In this document: piece after piece, positions 43,878 to 51,037 of the stretch
Numbering within the stretch: position 1 is the stretch's first letter
How the letters are laid out: the number at the start of each line of letters is the position of its first letter
Assembly (NCBI RefSeq): GCF_005048155.1
Contig: NZ_SUMB01000005.1
Coordinates: 372,001 to 436,000 of the forward strand
DNA length: 64,000 nucleotides
Origin: Streptomyces piniterrae
GTDB taxonomy: Bacteria > Actinomycetota > Actinomycetes > Streptomycetales > Streptomycetaceae
Direction: 5' to 3'
The notes under the pieces: model-generated
What the model was told of the DNA's origin: nothing
Databases searched by the model: none
Seen by the model: only the letters and a program-made list of their open reading frames with translations
Program-made: the position numbers and the translations under genes

Positions 43878-43946
43878 GCTAGAGATCCCCGCATCAGCCC
43901 TGGAGGGTGAGGAATCCCCTCCCCTTCAGGGAGGGGAGGATTCAAA
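43878..43946 (+). ncRNA. candidate omega-RNA (right-end) of the TnpB element
   Basis: Just after the tnpB stop comes a hairpin in which GAATCCCCTCCC pairs with GGGAGGGGAGGATTC (43912-43943; small bulge), followed by TTCAAA. This is the typical right end of TnpB elements, whose transcript, usually starting inside the 3' part of tnpB, forms the omega-RNA scaffold. The guide would be the next about 16-20 nt, beginning near 43946 with ACTGTTCCCATG. The 5' end of the RNA is not known. Confidence 0.72.
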
Positions 43947-43954
43947 CTGTTCCC

Positions 43955-44167
43955 ATGTCTTCGCCCCGCCGCGCATGCCCCGTCTGCGTCCGAGAGATCG
44001 CCGTCGTCGGCGGCCGCTTCGCCCGTCACGACCCGCCTGGGCGGCGTACGGGAATCGAGCTGATCTCCTGCCCCGGTTCGCGACGGATCGCCCCGCTCAT
44101 GGCACCGGCGGAGCGACTCTTCGACCCCGAGGAACCCCCGTTCCCCGGCCAGCAACCACTGTTCTGA
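43955..44167 (+). CDS. small CPVC zinc-ribbon-like protein
   Basis: The 70-residue protein begins MSSPRRACPVCVREIAVVGG and has a CPVC pair near the N-terminus, another Cys in ELISCPGS, and the C-terminal PGQQPLF. It resembles a small conserved Streptomyces protein of unknown role, perhaps a one-knuckle zinc protein. The TnpB element ends only about 9 bp before the ATG, so the native promoter and ribosome-binding site are probably lost; the GGGGAGGA of the hairpin lies 15 bp upstream and might substitute. Expression is doubtful. Confidence 0.65.
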   Translation: MSSPRRACPVCVREIAVVGGRFARHDPPGRRTGIELISCPGSRRIAPLMAPAERLFDPEEPPFPGQQPLF

Positions 44168-44222
44168 GCGGCCTCCGACGGCACCGGCTCAACCTCCGGC
44201 ACCGACCCGACTGGGCGCTCAA

Positions 44223-44924
44223 CTACGGTGCCAGCACATCCAGTTCGGCCATGGCCCCGAGCGTGATTTCGCGCGTCAACGCCTCCGCGCGCTCCGCGTC
44301 ACCCGTGCGTACCGCCTCCGCGACCTGCACATGCAGCGTGACCGCGGCCGGGTCGGGGTCCGTGAACATCACGTGGTGCTGGGTGCGGCCGGTCAGCACG
44401 GCCGCGACCACATCGCCGAGCCGGGCGAACATCTCGTTGCCGGAGGCGCTGAGCACCACCCGGTGGAAGGCGGTGTCATGCACCAGGTACGCGTCGAGCT
44501 GCTGGCCGCGTGACGTGGCCACCATCCCCATGGCGTGTTCGGTGAGTTCGGCGCACTGCTCGGGGGTGGCGTGGGTGGCGGCCAGCCCCGCGGCGACCGG
44601 TTCGACGGCCGAGCGCAGCACGGTCAGCGACCGCAGCTGCCGGGGGCGGTCCCGGCCGGCCAGCCGCCAGCCGATCACCCGCGGGTCGTAGACGTTCCAC
44701 TCCTCGGCCGGGCGGACGGTCACCCCGACGCGGCGCCGGGAGGCGACCAGCTGCATGGATTCCAGTACCCGGATCGCCTCGCGGATGACCGTGCGCGAGA
44801 CATCGAAGCGCCGCTCCAGCTCGTCCGTCCGCAGGACCGTGCCCGGGGGGTAGTCGCCCGCGGTGATCGCGGGCCCCAGGGACTCCAGCACTCGGGCGTG
44901 CAGCCCCTTCCCCTCGTTCTCCAT
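44223..44924 (-). CDS. FadR-type GntR regulator, probable gluconate repressor
   Basis: The 233-residue protein has a winged helix (ITAGDYPPGTVLRTDELERR, then FDVSRTVIREAIRVLESMQL) and an all-helical FCD ligand domain with the metal-site residues visible in DAYLVHDTAFHRVVLSASGN and LHVQVAEAVRTGDAERAEAL. It is divergent from gluconate kinase and permease genes, which makes it a likely gluconate-responsive repressor. The start at 44924 leaves about 300 bp of shared upstream region that holds a 14-bp inverted repeat at 45131. Confidence 0.88.
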   Translation of the reverse strand: MENEGKGLHARVLESLGPAITAGDYPPGTVLRTDELERRFDVSRTVIREAIRVLESMQLVASRRRVGVTVRPAEEWNVYDPRVIGWRLAGRDRPRQLRSLTVLRSAVEPVAAGLAATHATPEQCAELTEHAMGMVATSRGQQLDAYLVHDTAFHRVVLSASGNEMFARLGDVVAAVLTGRTQHHVMFTDPDPAAVTLHVQVAEAVRTGDAERAEALTREITLGAMAELDVLAP

Positions 44925-45130
44925 GCGCCAAGCCTACGTTCCCGCCCGGCGCCCCTTTCTTCCTTGTCCCGCCTGGGTCCCGCCTTCCTCGCCCGCCGCC
45001 CCGCCTGCCCTCCTTCCTCTTACGGCAACAATTACGGAGAGTTATTCATTCCCTCGGAGAGTAGTCAGAGGGTGGTTGGTATGTGGTCGGCGGGTGGGCG
45101 GGGGGCTCCCGGTTGGATGGGTAATAAGTA

Positions 45131-45144
45131 TGACGTTTTCGTCA
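45131..45144. promoter_or_regulatory. inverted repeat, possible GntR operator
   Basis: TGACGTTTTCGTCA is an inverted repeat with 5-bp arms and a 4-bp spacer, set in a stretch of unusually low GC between the regulator and gntK (the 300-bp gap 44925-45223 also includes an AT-rich promoter-like area at 45022-45060). The location between a FadR-type regulator and its likely targets fits an operator, but FadR sites are usually T-x-x-T-x-A types; it is a guess from symmetry. Confidence 0.4.
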
Positions 45145-45223
45145 CGGGGTCTTGAATACGTCGTACCTAATGGGTTTCAGTGGGGCGACGCACGAGGTCG
45201 ATGGAGACAGCGAGGTAAACGGG

Positions 45224-45787
45224 ATGAGCACGCCCCACGTCATCGTCGTGATGGGAGTGGCCGGCACCGGCAAGACGACCATCGGCCCGCTCGTGGCCGC
45301 TCGACTCGGCGTTCCCTACGCGGAGGGCGACGACTTCCACCCGTCGGCCAACATCGCCAAGATGTCCGCGGGTATCCCGCTGGACGACCAGGACCGCGGC
45401 CCCTGGCTGGACGCCATCGGTGCCTGGGCGCACGCCCGTGCCGGACGTGGTGGCGTGGTCAGCAGCTCCGCGCTCAAGCGCGCCTACCGCGACCGGCTGC
45501 GCGCGGCCGCGCCCGGGGTGGTCTTTCTCCATCTCACCGGTGACCGTGCGCTGATCGAGGCGCGGATGGCCGAGCGCAAGGGCCACTTCATGCCGACCGC
45601 CTTGCTGGACTCCCAGTTCGCCACGCTCGAACCGCTCGGCCCCGACGAGGCGGGCGTGGCGGTGGACGTCTCCGGCACCCCGGAGGAGATCGCCGAACGG
45701 GCGGTCGCCGCGCTGGGGGAGCGCGAGCAGCGCGAGCAGCGGGAGGAGCGGGAGCGGGAGCAGCGGCGGCAGGAGTCCGCCGGCTAG
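45224..45787 (+). CDS. gntK: gluconokinase
   Basis: The 187-residue kinase phosphorylates gluconate to 6-phosphogluconate for the pentose phosphate pathway. It has the P-loop GVAGTGKTT, GDDFHPSANIAKMSAGIPLD, LDAIGAWAHARA, SSALKRAYRDRLR and GHFMPTALLDSQFATLE, all typical. ATG 45224 with GAGGT upstream gives the usual N-terminus; the frame extends to 45152 without support. The C-terminal tail is a run of Glu/Arg/Gln repeats (REQREQREEREREQRRQ), probably a charged low-complexity extension. It is followed by the permease gene after about 216 bp. Confidence 0.92.
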   Translation: MSTPHVIVVMGVAGTGKTTIGPLVAARLGVPYAEGDDFHPSANIAKMSAGIPLDDQDRGPWLDAIGAWAHARAGRGGVVSSSALKRAYRDRLRAAAPGVVFLHLTGDRALIEARMAERKGHFMPTALLDSQFATLEPLGPDEAGVAVDVSGTPEEIAERAVAALGEREQREQREEREREQRRQESAG

Positions 45788-45869
45788 CGGCCGTGCCCGG
45801 TCCGGGGGCGGCGGCCGCCCCCGGCACCCCCACCCCGCAGGATCCCGCGAGCCCCGCAGGCCCCCACGC

Positions 45870-45960
45870 GTCACGAGCCCCGTGAGCCCCACGAGCCCGT
45901 AGGCCCCCCACAAGCCCCACAAGCCCGTAGGCACCCACAAGCCCCACAAGCCCCCCACAG
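45870..45960. repeat. CCCCACAAGCC-type tandem repeats before gntP
   Basis: The spacer between gntK and the gluconate permease gene has a run of CCCCACAAGCCC and CCCACGAGCCCGTAGGC units, about six imperfect copies of 9-13 bp. The strand is almost free of G outside AAG and GAG motifs. It is a simple-sequence expansion; no spacers or hairpins are seen. Confidence 0.75.
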
Positions 45961-46003
45961 CACCCCCCCGCACCGCCCCTCCCCTCCGAACAAGGGAATC
46001 GCC

Positions 46004-47401
46004 GTGACACATCTCAGCGTCGAGATGCTCGCAGCGGATGCGGCCGAGCCCATCACCTCGGCCGGTCATGCGCAGCTGGGCATCGCCGTCCTGGCCGGCA
46101 TCGCCGTCATCGTTCTGCTCATCACGAAGTTCAAGCTCCATGCGTTTCTGTCACTGATCATCGGCTCGCTGGTGCTCGGCGCGGTCGCCGGTGCGCCGCT
46201 CGACAAGGCGATAGCCAGCTTCTCGACCGGGCTGGGCACGACGGTCGCGGGCACCGGCGTGCTGATCGCGCTCGGCGCCATCCTGGGCAAGCTGCTCGCC
46301 GACTCCGGTGGCGCGGACCAGATCGTCGACACGATCCTGGCGAAGGCGAGCGGGCGGGCGATGCCCTGGGCGATGGTGCTGATCGCCGGGATCGTCGGCC
46401 TGCCCCTCTTCTTCGAAGTGGGCATCGTCCTGTTGATCCCCGTCGTGCTGCTGGTCGCCAAGCGCGGCAACTTCTCGCTGATGCGGATCGGTATCCCGGC
46501 GCTGGCCGGCCTGTCCGTCATGCACGGGCTGATTCCCCCGCACCCCGGGCCGCTCGTCGCCATCGACGCGGTCGGTGCGAACCTCGGTGTCACCCTCGCG
46601 CTGGGCGTGGTTGTCGCCATTCCGACCGCGATCGTCGCGGGCCCGGTCTTCTCCCGTTACGCGGCCCGCTGGGTGGACATCCAGCCGCCGGAGACGCTGG
46701 TCCCCGAGCGTGCCTCCGACGACCTGGAGAGGCGCCCCGGGTTCGTCGTGACCGTCGCCACCGTCCTGCTCCCGGTGGTGATGATGCTGGCCAAGGCGCT
46801 GGTGGACATCGTCGTCGACGATCCGGAGAACACTATCCAGAGGGTCTTCGACGTCGTCGGCTCGCCGCTGATCGCGCTCCTCACCGCCGTCATCGTCGCG
46901 ATGTTCACGCTGGGCCGGGCGGCCGGCTTCACCAAGGGCCGGATCGCCACGACCGTCGAGAAGTCGCTGGGTCCGATCGCCGGCGTGCTGCTGATCGTCG
47001 GTGCGGGTGGTGGCTTCAAGCAGACGCTGATCGATGCGGGTGTCGGCCAGATGATCCTGGAGTTCTCCGAGGACTGGCATATCTCGGCCCTGCTGCTGGC
47101 CTGGCTGATCGCGGTCGCCATCCGTCTGGCGACCGGCTCCGCCACGGTGGCGACCATCTCGGCCGCCGGTCTGGTCGCCCCGCTCGCCGCCGATATGAGC
47201 ACCACTCACGGGGCTCTGCTGGTCCTGGCGATCGGCTGCGGCTCACTGTTCTTCAGCCATGTCAACGACGCCGGCTTCTGGATGGTGAAGGAGTACTTCG
47301 GCATGAACGTCGGCCAGACGCTGAGGACTTGGTCGGTGATGGAGACGCTGATCTCGGTCGTCGGGATCGGGTGCGTGCTGCTGCTGTCGCTGGTGCTGTA
47401 G
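46004..47401 (+). CDS. gluconate:H+ symporter, GntP family
   Basis: The 465-residue protein has about 12-14 membrane helices of the GntP family, with GTTVAGTGVLIALGAILGKL, LPLFFEVGIVLLIPVVLLVA, MHGLIPPHPGPLVAIDAVGA and GCGSLFFSHVNDAGFWMVKE, which are diagnostic. It imports gluconate or a related sugar acid with protons. The GTG at 46004 is in the ribosome-binding context CAAGGGAATCGCC. It works with gntK and the divergent regulator as a gluconate-use unit. The 3' end carries strong hairpins shared with the convergent gene. Confidence 0.92.
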   Translation: MTHLSVEMLAADAAEPITSAGHAQLGIAVLAGIAVIVLLITKFKLHAFLSLIIGSLVLGAVAGAPLDKAIASFSTGLGTTVAGTGVLIALGAILGKLLADSGGADQIVDTILAKASGRAMPWAMVLIAGIVGLPLFFEVGIVLLIPVVLLVAKRGNFSLMRIGIPALAGLSVMHGLIPPHPGPLVAIDAVGANLGVTLALGVVVAIPTAIVAGPVFSRYAARWVDIQPPETLVPERASDDLERRPGFVVTVATVLLPVVMMLAKALVDIVVDDPENTIQRVFDVVGSPLIALLTAVIVAMFTLGRAAGFTKGRIATTVEKSLGPIAGVLLIVGAGGGFKQTLIDAGVGQMILEFSEDWHISALLLAWLIAVAIRLATGSATVATISAAGLVAPLAADMSTTHGALLVLAIGCGSLFFSHVNDAGFWMVKEYFGMNVGQTLRTWSVMETLISVVGIGCVLLLSLVL

Positions 47402-47477
47402 GGCCTGTCCGGCCCTGACCCAGCGGACAGGCCCCAGGGCCGCCGTGCGGCACCGCCCGGGACGTGACGGTCCCGGG
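47402..47477. terminator. two hairpins, bidirectional terminator
   Basis: Stem 1: GGCCTGTCCG (47402-47411) with CGGACAGGCC (47424-47433), a perfect 10 bp. Stem 2: CCCGGGAC (47456-47463) with GTCCCGGG (47470-47477). They fill the 113 bp between two convergent genes and can end transcription from both sides. Confidence 0.82.
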
Positions 47478-47514
47478 GGTGCCGCGTTCGGGCGGTCCGG
47501 AGTGGGGGAGGGCG

Positions 47515-49089
47515 TCAGCGGGCGGTGGCCGCCGCCCCGGTGCAGGCCGCCAGTGCCTGCGCGATCGGCGTGGCCGCGTCGTGTGCCGGTGCGGCGACGG
47601 CCAGGTAGCCGTCGGGGCGGATGAGGAACGCCGCGGGCCTGTCCCCGTACGCGTCGCGGATATGGCCGTCGGTGTCGATCAGGTCCGGGGCCTGCCCGCC
47701 GACGCGGACGGTGCGCAGGAAGGGCGGGTCGGCGGGCAGGGTGGCCGTGTCGAGATCGGTGTCGCCGAGGGTCAGCAGGGTGAAGTGCGGGCCCCGGTAG
47801 GCGTTGAAGAGGCGGGTGGGGGCGCCGTCGGCGGTGGTGCAGGGTGCGTCGGGGGCGCGGTCGCCGGCGCGCAGGGCGTCCTCGGGGAGGTCGTCGCGCA
47901 GTTCGCGGGTGAGAGGGCTGTCCGGGTAGCCGATGCCGAGCTGGTGGAGGTCCTTGCCGCGGCGCCAGGAGCGGGACTCGTGCAGGCGGGTGCTGGTGTC
48001 CAGGATGCCGGCGGCTATCGGGCGGCGTTCGGTCTCGTAGCTGTCGAGGAGGGTGTCGGGGGCGCCGTGCCGGAGGACCTGGCCGAGTTTCCAGCCGAGG
48101 TTGTAGGCGTCCTGGACGCTGGTGTTGAGGCCCTGGCCGCCGGCGGGGGAGTGGATGTGGGCGGCGTCGCCGGCGAGGAAGACCCGGCCGGCGCGGAAGC
48201 GGTCGGCCATACCGGCCTTGGGGCGGTAGACGGACGACCAGAGGACCTCGCGGAACTGGTCGCGGTTGAGGTGGGTGCCGGCCGCGAGCCGGTCGCGTAC
48301 GGCGTCGGCGGAGGTGTCCGGTGCGCGGTCCGGGTCCATGGCGAAGCACTGGAAGTGGTCGGTGCCGGCCAGCGGGAGGATCATGACGAAGCCGCCGTTG
48401 GGCAGGTGCCAGCGGTGCCAGTGGTCGCGGTCGAGGCCGTCGATCGCGACATCGGCGAGGACCGCGGCGCCGGGGGCCAGGGACGGTCCGCTCATGCCGA
48501 CGCCGAGGGCCTTGCGTGCGGCGCTGCGTCCGCCGTCGGCGGCGACCAGGTAGGCGGCGTCGAGGGTCCGCTCGCTGCCGTCGGCGAGGCGGACGCGGGC
48601 CCGTACGCCGTCCGGGTCCTGGGCGATGTCGGTGAGTTCGGTGCCGAAGAGGATTTCGCCGCCGAGTTCCCACAGGCGCTCGTGGAGCAGTTCCTGGTGG
48701 CGCCACTGGGGGATCATCAGGACGTTCGAGTGCGGTGTGCACGGGGTCGGGTCGACGCGTTCGATCATCTGCTGGGTGTCGACCATGCGGCCGTTTTCCC
48801 AGAGGGCGATGTCGGGGTACCGGCCGCCGGCCGCCCGCACGGCGTCGAGCACGCCGAGGTCGTCGTAGACCTCCTGGGTGCGCGGCTGGAGTCCGGTGCC
48901 GCGGGCGCCCTGGGAGAGGCCGTCCTGGCGCTCGACGATCAGGGCGCGTACGCCGCGCCGGGCGAGGTCGATACCGAGGGCGAGGCCGGTCGGGCCGGCG
49001 CCGGCGATCAGGACTTCGAGGGGGGCGCCGGGTGTGCGGTCGTGGGTAAGCGCAGCACTCAGGGCGTCCTTAACGTTGTTAAGTTCCAT
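47515..49089 (-). CDS. FAD-dependent aromatic-type monooxygenase
   Basis: The 524-residue class A flavin monooxygenase has the FAD/NAD(P)H fold VLIAGAGPTGLALGIDLARR, the DG motif (YLVAADGGRSAARKALG) and the FAD-binding RVFLAGDAAHIHSPAGGQGLN. A C-terminal thioredoxin-like domain (about 400-524) resembles PheA/RdmE/MhpA-type hydroxylases. Such enzymes hydroxylate phenols, polyketides, or antibiotics such as tetracycline and rifampicin; the substrate cannot be decided. It is divergent from a TetR regulator, and one of two operators overlaps its first codons. ATG 49089 is the only usual start in frame before the FAD motif. Confidence 0.88.
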   Translation of the reverse strand: MELNNVKDALSAALTHDRTPGAPLEVLIAGAGPTGLALGIDLARRGVRALIVERQDGLSQGARGTGLQPRTQEVYDDLGVLDAVRAAGGRYPDIALWENGRMVDTQQMIERVDPTPCTPHSNVLMIPQWRHQELLHERLWELGGEILFGTELTDIAQDPDGVRARVRLADGSERTLDAAYLVAADGGRSAARKALGVGMSGPSLAPGAAVLADVAIDGLDRDHWHRWHLPNGGFVMILPLAGTDHFQCFAMDPDRAPDTSADAVRDRLAAGTHLNRDQFREVLWSSVYRPKAGMADRFRAGRVFLAGDAAHIHSPAGGQGLNTSVQDAYNLGWKLGQVLRHGAPDTLLDSYETERRPIAAGILDTSTRLHESRSWRRGKDLHQLGIGYPDSPLTRELRDDLPEDALRAGDRAPDAPCTTADGAPTRLFNAYRGPHFTLLTLGDTDLDTATLPADPPFLRTVRVGGQAPDLIDTDGHIRDAYGDRPAAFLIRPDGYLAVAAPAHDAATPIAQALAACTGAAATAR

Positions 49090-49121
49090 GCTTCCGACAA
49101 TGGCCTTAACGGTGTTAAGTT
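49068..49121. promoter_or_regulatory. two TetR-type operators between divergent genes
   Basis: CCTTAACGTTGTTAAGTT (49068-49085) and CCTTAACGGTGTTAAGTT (49104-49121) are 18-bp near-palindromes that differ by one base and lie 36 bp apart start to start. The first covers codons 2-7 of the monooxygenase gene; the second ends 6 bp before the TetR start codon. Duplicated operators between a TetR gene and its target are typical of autoregulated repressors. The sites are directly visible; the binding protein is inferred. Confidence 0.85.
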
Positions 49122-49127
49122 GTCAAC

Positions 49128-49805
49128 ATGGCTGCGCGAATCGATCGGGATCTGGTGGTGGGGACCGCCCTGCGGTTGCTGAACGAGGTGGGTCTGGAAG
49201 GGCTCACACTCCGCAGGATCGCGAAGGAGCTGGATGTCCAGGCGCCCGCCCTGTACTGGCACTTCAAGAACAAGCAGGAACTGCTGGACGAGATGGCCAC
49301 GGAGATGTTCCGGCGGATGACGGGCCCGCTGACCGGGCGCGGCCCCGAGGCGGCCGGATACGGCGTGACCTGGCAGGAGACGGTCCTCGGCGCCTGCTCG
49401 GCGCTGCGCCGCGGGCTGCTCCGTTATCGCGACGGCGGCAAGGTCTTCAGTGGTACGCGGATGACCGACGAGAGCTATGCGGAGCCGCTCGAATTCCTGC
49501 TGGGCACGTTCGTCGACGCGGGCTTCACGCTGCGCGACGGGGTGCGCGTCTGGTGGACGGCCTACAACTTCACCGTCGGGCTGGTGATAGAGGAGCAGTC
49601 GGTGTTCCCCGTGCCGGGGGATCCGGAGAGCCGGGACCCGGCCTACGACTTCGACGAACGCGAGCGCCGGCTGGGCTCCGCGTATCCGCTCGCCGCCCTG
49701 GCGGGACGGGAGATGTTCGCCGATTTCGACCGGGGCTTCGAGTCGGGACTGCGCCTCATCCTGGCCGGGATCGAGGCCACGAGGGGCCGGGAGACGGGGA
49801 GTTGA
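49128..49805 (+). CDS. TetR/AcrR family regulator (TetR_C type)
   Basis: The 225-residue protein has an N-terminal HTH (GLEGLTLRRIAKELDVQAPA, then LYWHFKNKQELLDEMA) almost identical in pattern to TetR itself, and a TetR-type C-terminal ligand domain (YNFTVGLVIEEQSVF). It is divergent from the flavin monooxygenase and probably represses both genes through the two 18-bp operators. TetR-class regulators with an adjacent flavin hydroxylase often respond to a drug-like compound that the enzyme modifies; here this is a hypothesis. Confidence 0.9.
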   Translation: MAARIDRDLVVGTALRLLNEVGLEGLTLRRIAKELDVQAPALYWHFKNKQELLDEMATEMFRRMTGPLTGRGPEAAGYGVTWQETVLGACSALRRGLLRYRDGGKVFSGTRMTDESYAEPLEFLLGTFVDAGFTLRDGVRVWWTAYNFTVGLVIEEQSVFPVPGDPESRDPAYDFDERERRLGSAYPLAALAGREMFADFDRGFESGLRLILAGIEATRGRETGS

Positions 49806-49867
49806 CCCGTACCCGGCCCTGACCCCCGGTTCGTCCGGCCCCTGCGCGTCCGGCGGCCCGGGTGCGT

Positions 49868-51037
49868 CTACCGCCCCCGGGCCGTCTGGCGGCGCGGGTC
49901 GATCGCCCGCCGCAGCCGGGGGGTGAGCGGGCGCTCCACCCAGCGGTGCAGCACCCACGCCAGCAGCAGCATCAGGCCGACGGTCAGCGTCAGCGTCGCG
50001 TACGAGGGCAGGCCGGCGCCGTGGTGCAGCGCCCGTATGACGACCCAGCCCAGGTGCTCGTGCACCAGGTAGAACGGGTAGGTGAGCGCGCCGGCCACGG
50101 TCAGCCAGCGCCAGTTCGCCCAGCGCAGTTTGCCCAGCGCGACGGCCGCGACCAGCGCGAAGCCGAGGGTCACGACCGCGACGATGCCGGCCGAGGAGCG
50201 GTAGGAGAAGGCGGTGACGGACGGCGCGTGCCACAGCCTGACGACCGCGTAATGCTGTCCGATCAGCCAGCTGACCAGCACTATCGTCCAGGCGATCGGG
50301 TCGCGGGCGCCGTAGCGGTGCAGCAGGAACAGGCCCACGCCGCCGATGAAGAACGGGGCGTAGTCCGGCATCAGGACGAGGTCGAGGACCGGCTGGTGCG
50401 CGGCCTGGGCGACGGCCGCGGCGAGCGTCCAGCCGGCGCAGAAGAGGACCACACGGCCGCGGGTGGCGCCCGGCAGTACGACGCACAGCGCGAAGAGGGC
50501 GTAGAACCGCATCTCGGCCCACAGCGTCCAGCACACGCCCAGCACCCGGTCCACGCCGAGCGGCTGTTGCAGCATGGTCAGGTTCGTCAGCACGTCGCTG
50601 GGCGACAGCGCCTCGTACGCGACCCAGGGAAGCGCGAAGACCGCGGTGACCAGCAGGATCGCGGCCCAGTAGGCCGGGTAGAGGCGGGAGATACGGGAGG
50701 CGGTGAAGGCGCGCAGGGTCCGTCCCCAGCCGCTCAGGCAGATGACGAAACCGCTGATCACGAAGAAGATCTGCACACCGAGGCAGCCGTAGGCGAACAG
50801 GCCCGAGGCGGTGGGGAACTGCTGCGCGGGCGATCCGCCCCAGGCCTGGGATATCTCGCCGCTGCGGCCGCCGTAGTGGTACCCGGCGACCATCAGGGCG
50901 GCGAGCAGCCGCAGCCCGTCCAGGGCGCGGAGCCGCGCGGACCCGTCGCGGCTCCGCAGGGGTATGACGGTCGGAGCGGTGGGGGCGTCGTCCGGTGCCG
51001 CCGGGGGCGCGTCGGACGTCAGCTGGGGGGTGGTCAT
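49868..51037 (-). CDS. acyltransferase family 3 membrane protein (OafA/YrhL-like)
   Basis: The 389-residue integral membrane O-acyltransferase has about 10 helices. The N-terminal signature is RLRALDGLRLLAALMVAGYH, then FFVISGFVICLSGWGRTLRA, FTASRISRLYPAYWAAILLV and CWTLWAEMRFYALFALCVVL, as in OafA-like enzymes that acetylate or acylate surface sugars. ATG 51037 overlaps the stop of the upstream gene (ATGA). It is the last gene of a three-gene leftward operon in the glycan locus, so it probably acylates the sugar polymer. Confidence 0.9.
   Translation of the reverse strand: MTTPQLTSDAPPAAPDDAPTAPTVIPLRSRDGSARLRALDGLRLLAALMVAGYHYGGRSGEISQAWGGSPAQQFPTASGLFAYGCLGVQIFFVISGFVICLSGWGRTLRAFTASRISRLYPAYWAAILLVTAVFALPWVAYEALSPSDVLTNLTMLQQPLGVDRVLGVCWTLWAEMRFYALFALCVVLPGATRGRVVLFCAGWTLAAAVAQAAHQPVLDLVLMPDYAPFFIGGVGLFLLHRYGARDPIAWTIVLVSWLIGQHYAVVRLWHAPSVTAFSYRSSAGIVAVVTLGFALVAAVALGKLRWANWRWLTVAGALTYPFYLVHEHLGWVVIRALHHGAGLPSYATLTLTVGLMLLLAWVLHRWVERPLTPRLRRAIDPRRQTARGR

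Larger units (their letters stand above)
42600..43946 (+). mobile_element. IS605-family element containing tnpB
   Basis: The element spans from an approximate left end shortly before tnpB (about 42600-42640; the exact boundary is not visible) to the right-end hairpin at 43911-43943 followed by TTCAAA. IS200/IS605 elements lack terminal inverted repeats and make no target duplication, so the left border would need an empty-site comparison. The insertion lies between an unknown gene (ending 42452) and the start of a small gene (43955). Confidence 0.65.

Noticed and set aside
45870..45960. Possible CRISPR or iteron array
   Set aside because: Short imperfect units without spacers; no replication or cas genes nearby.
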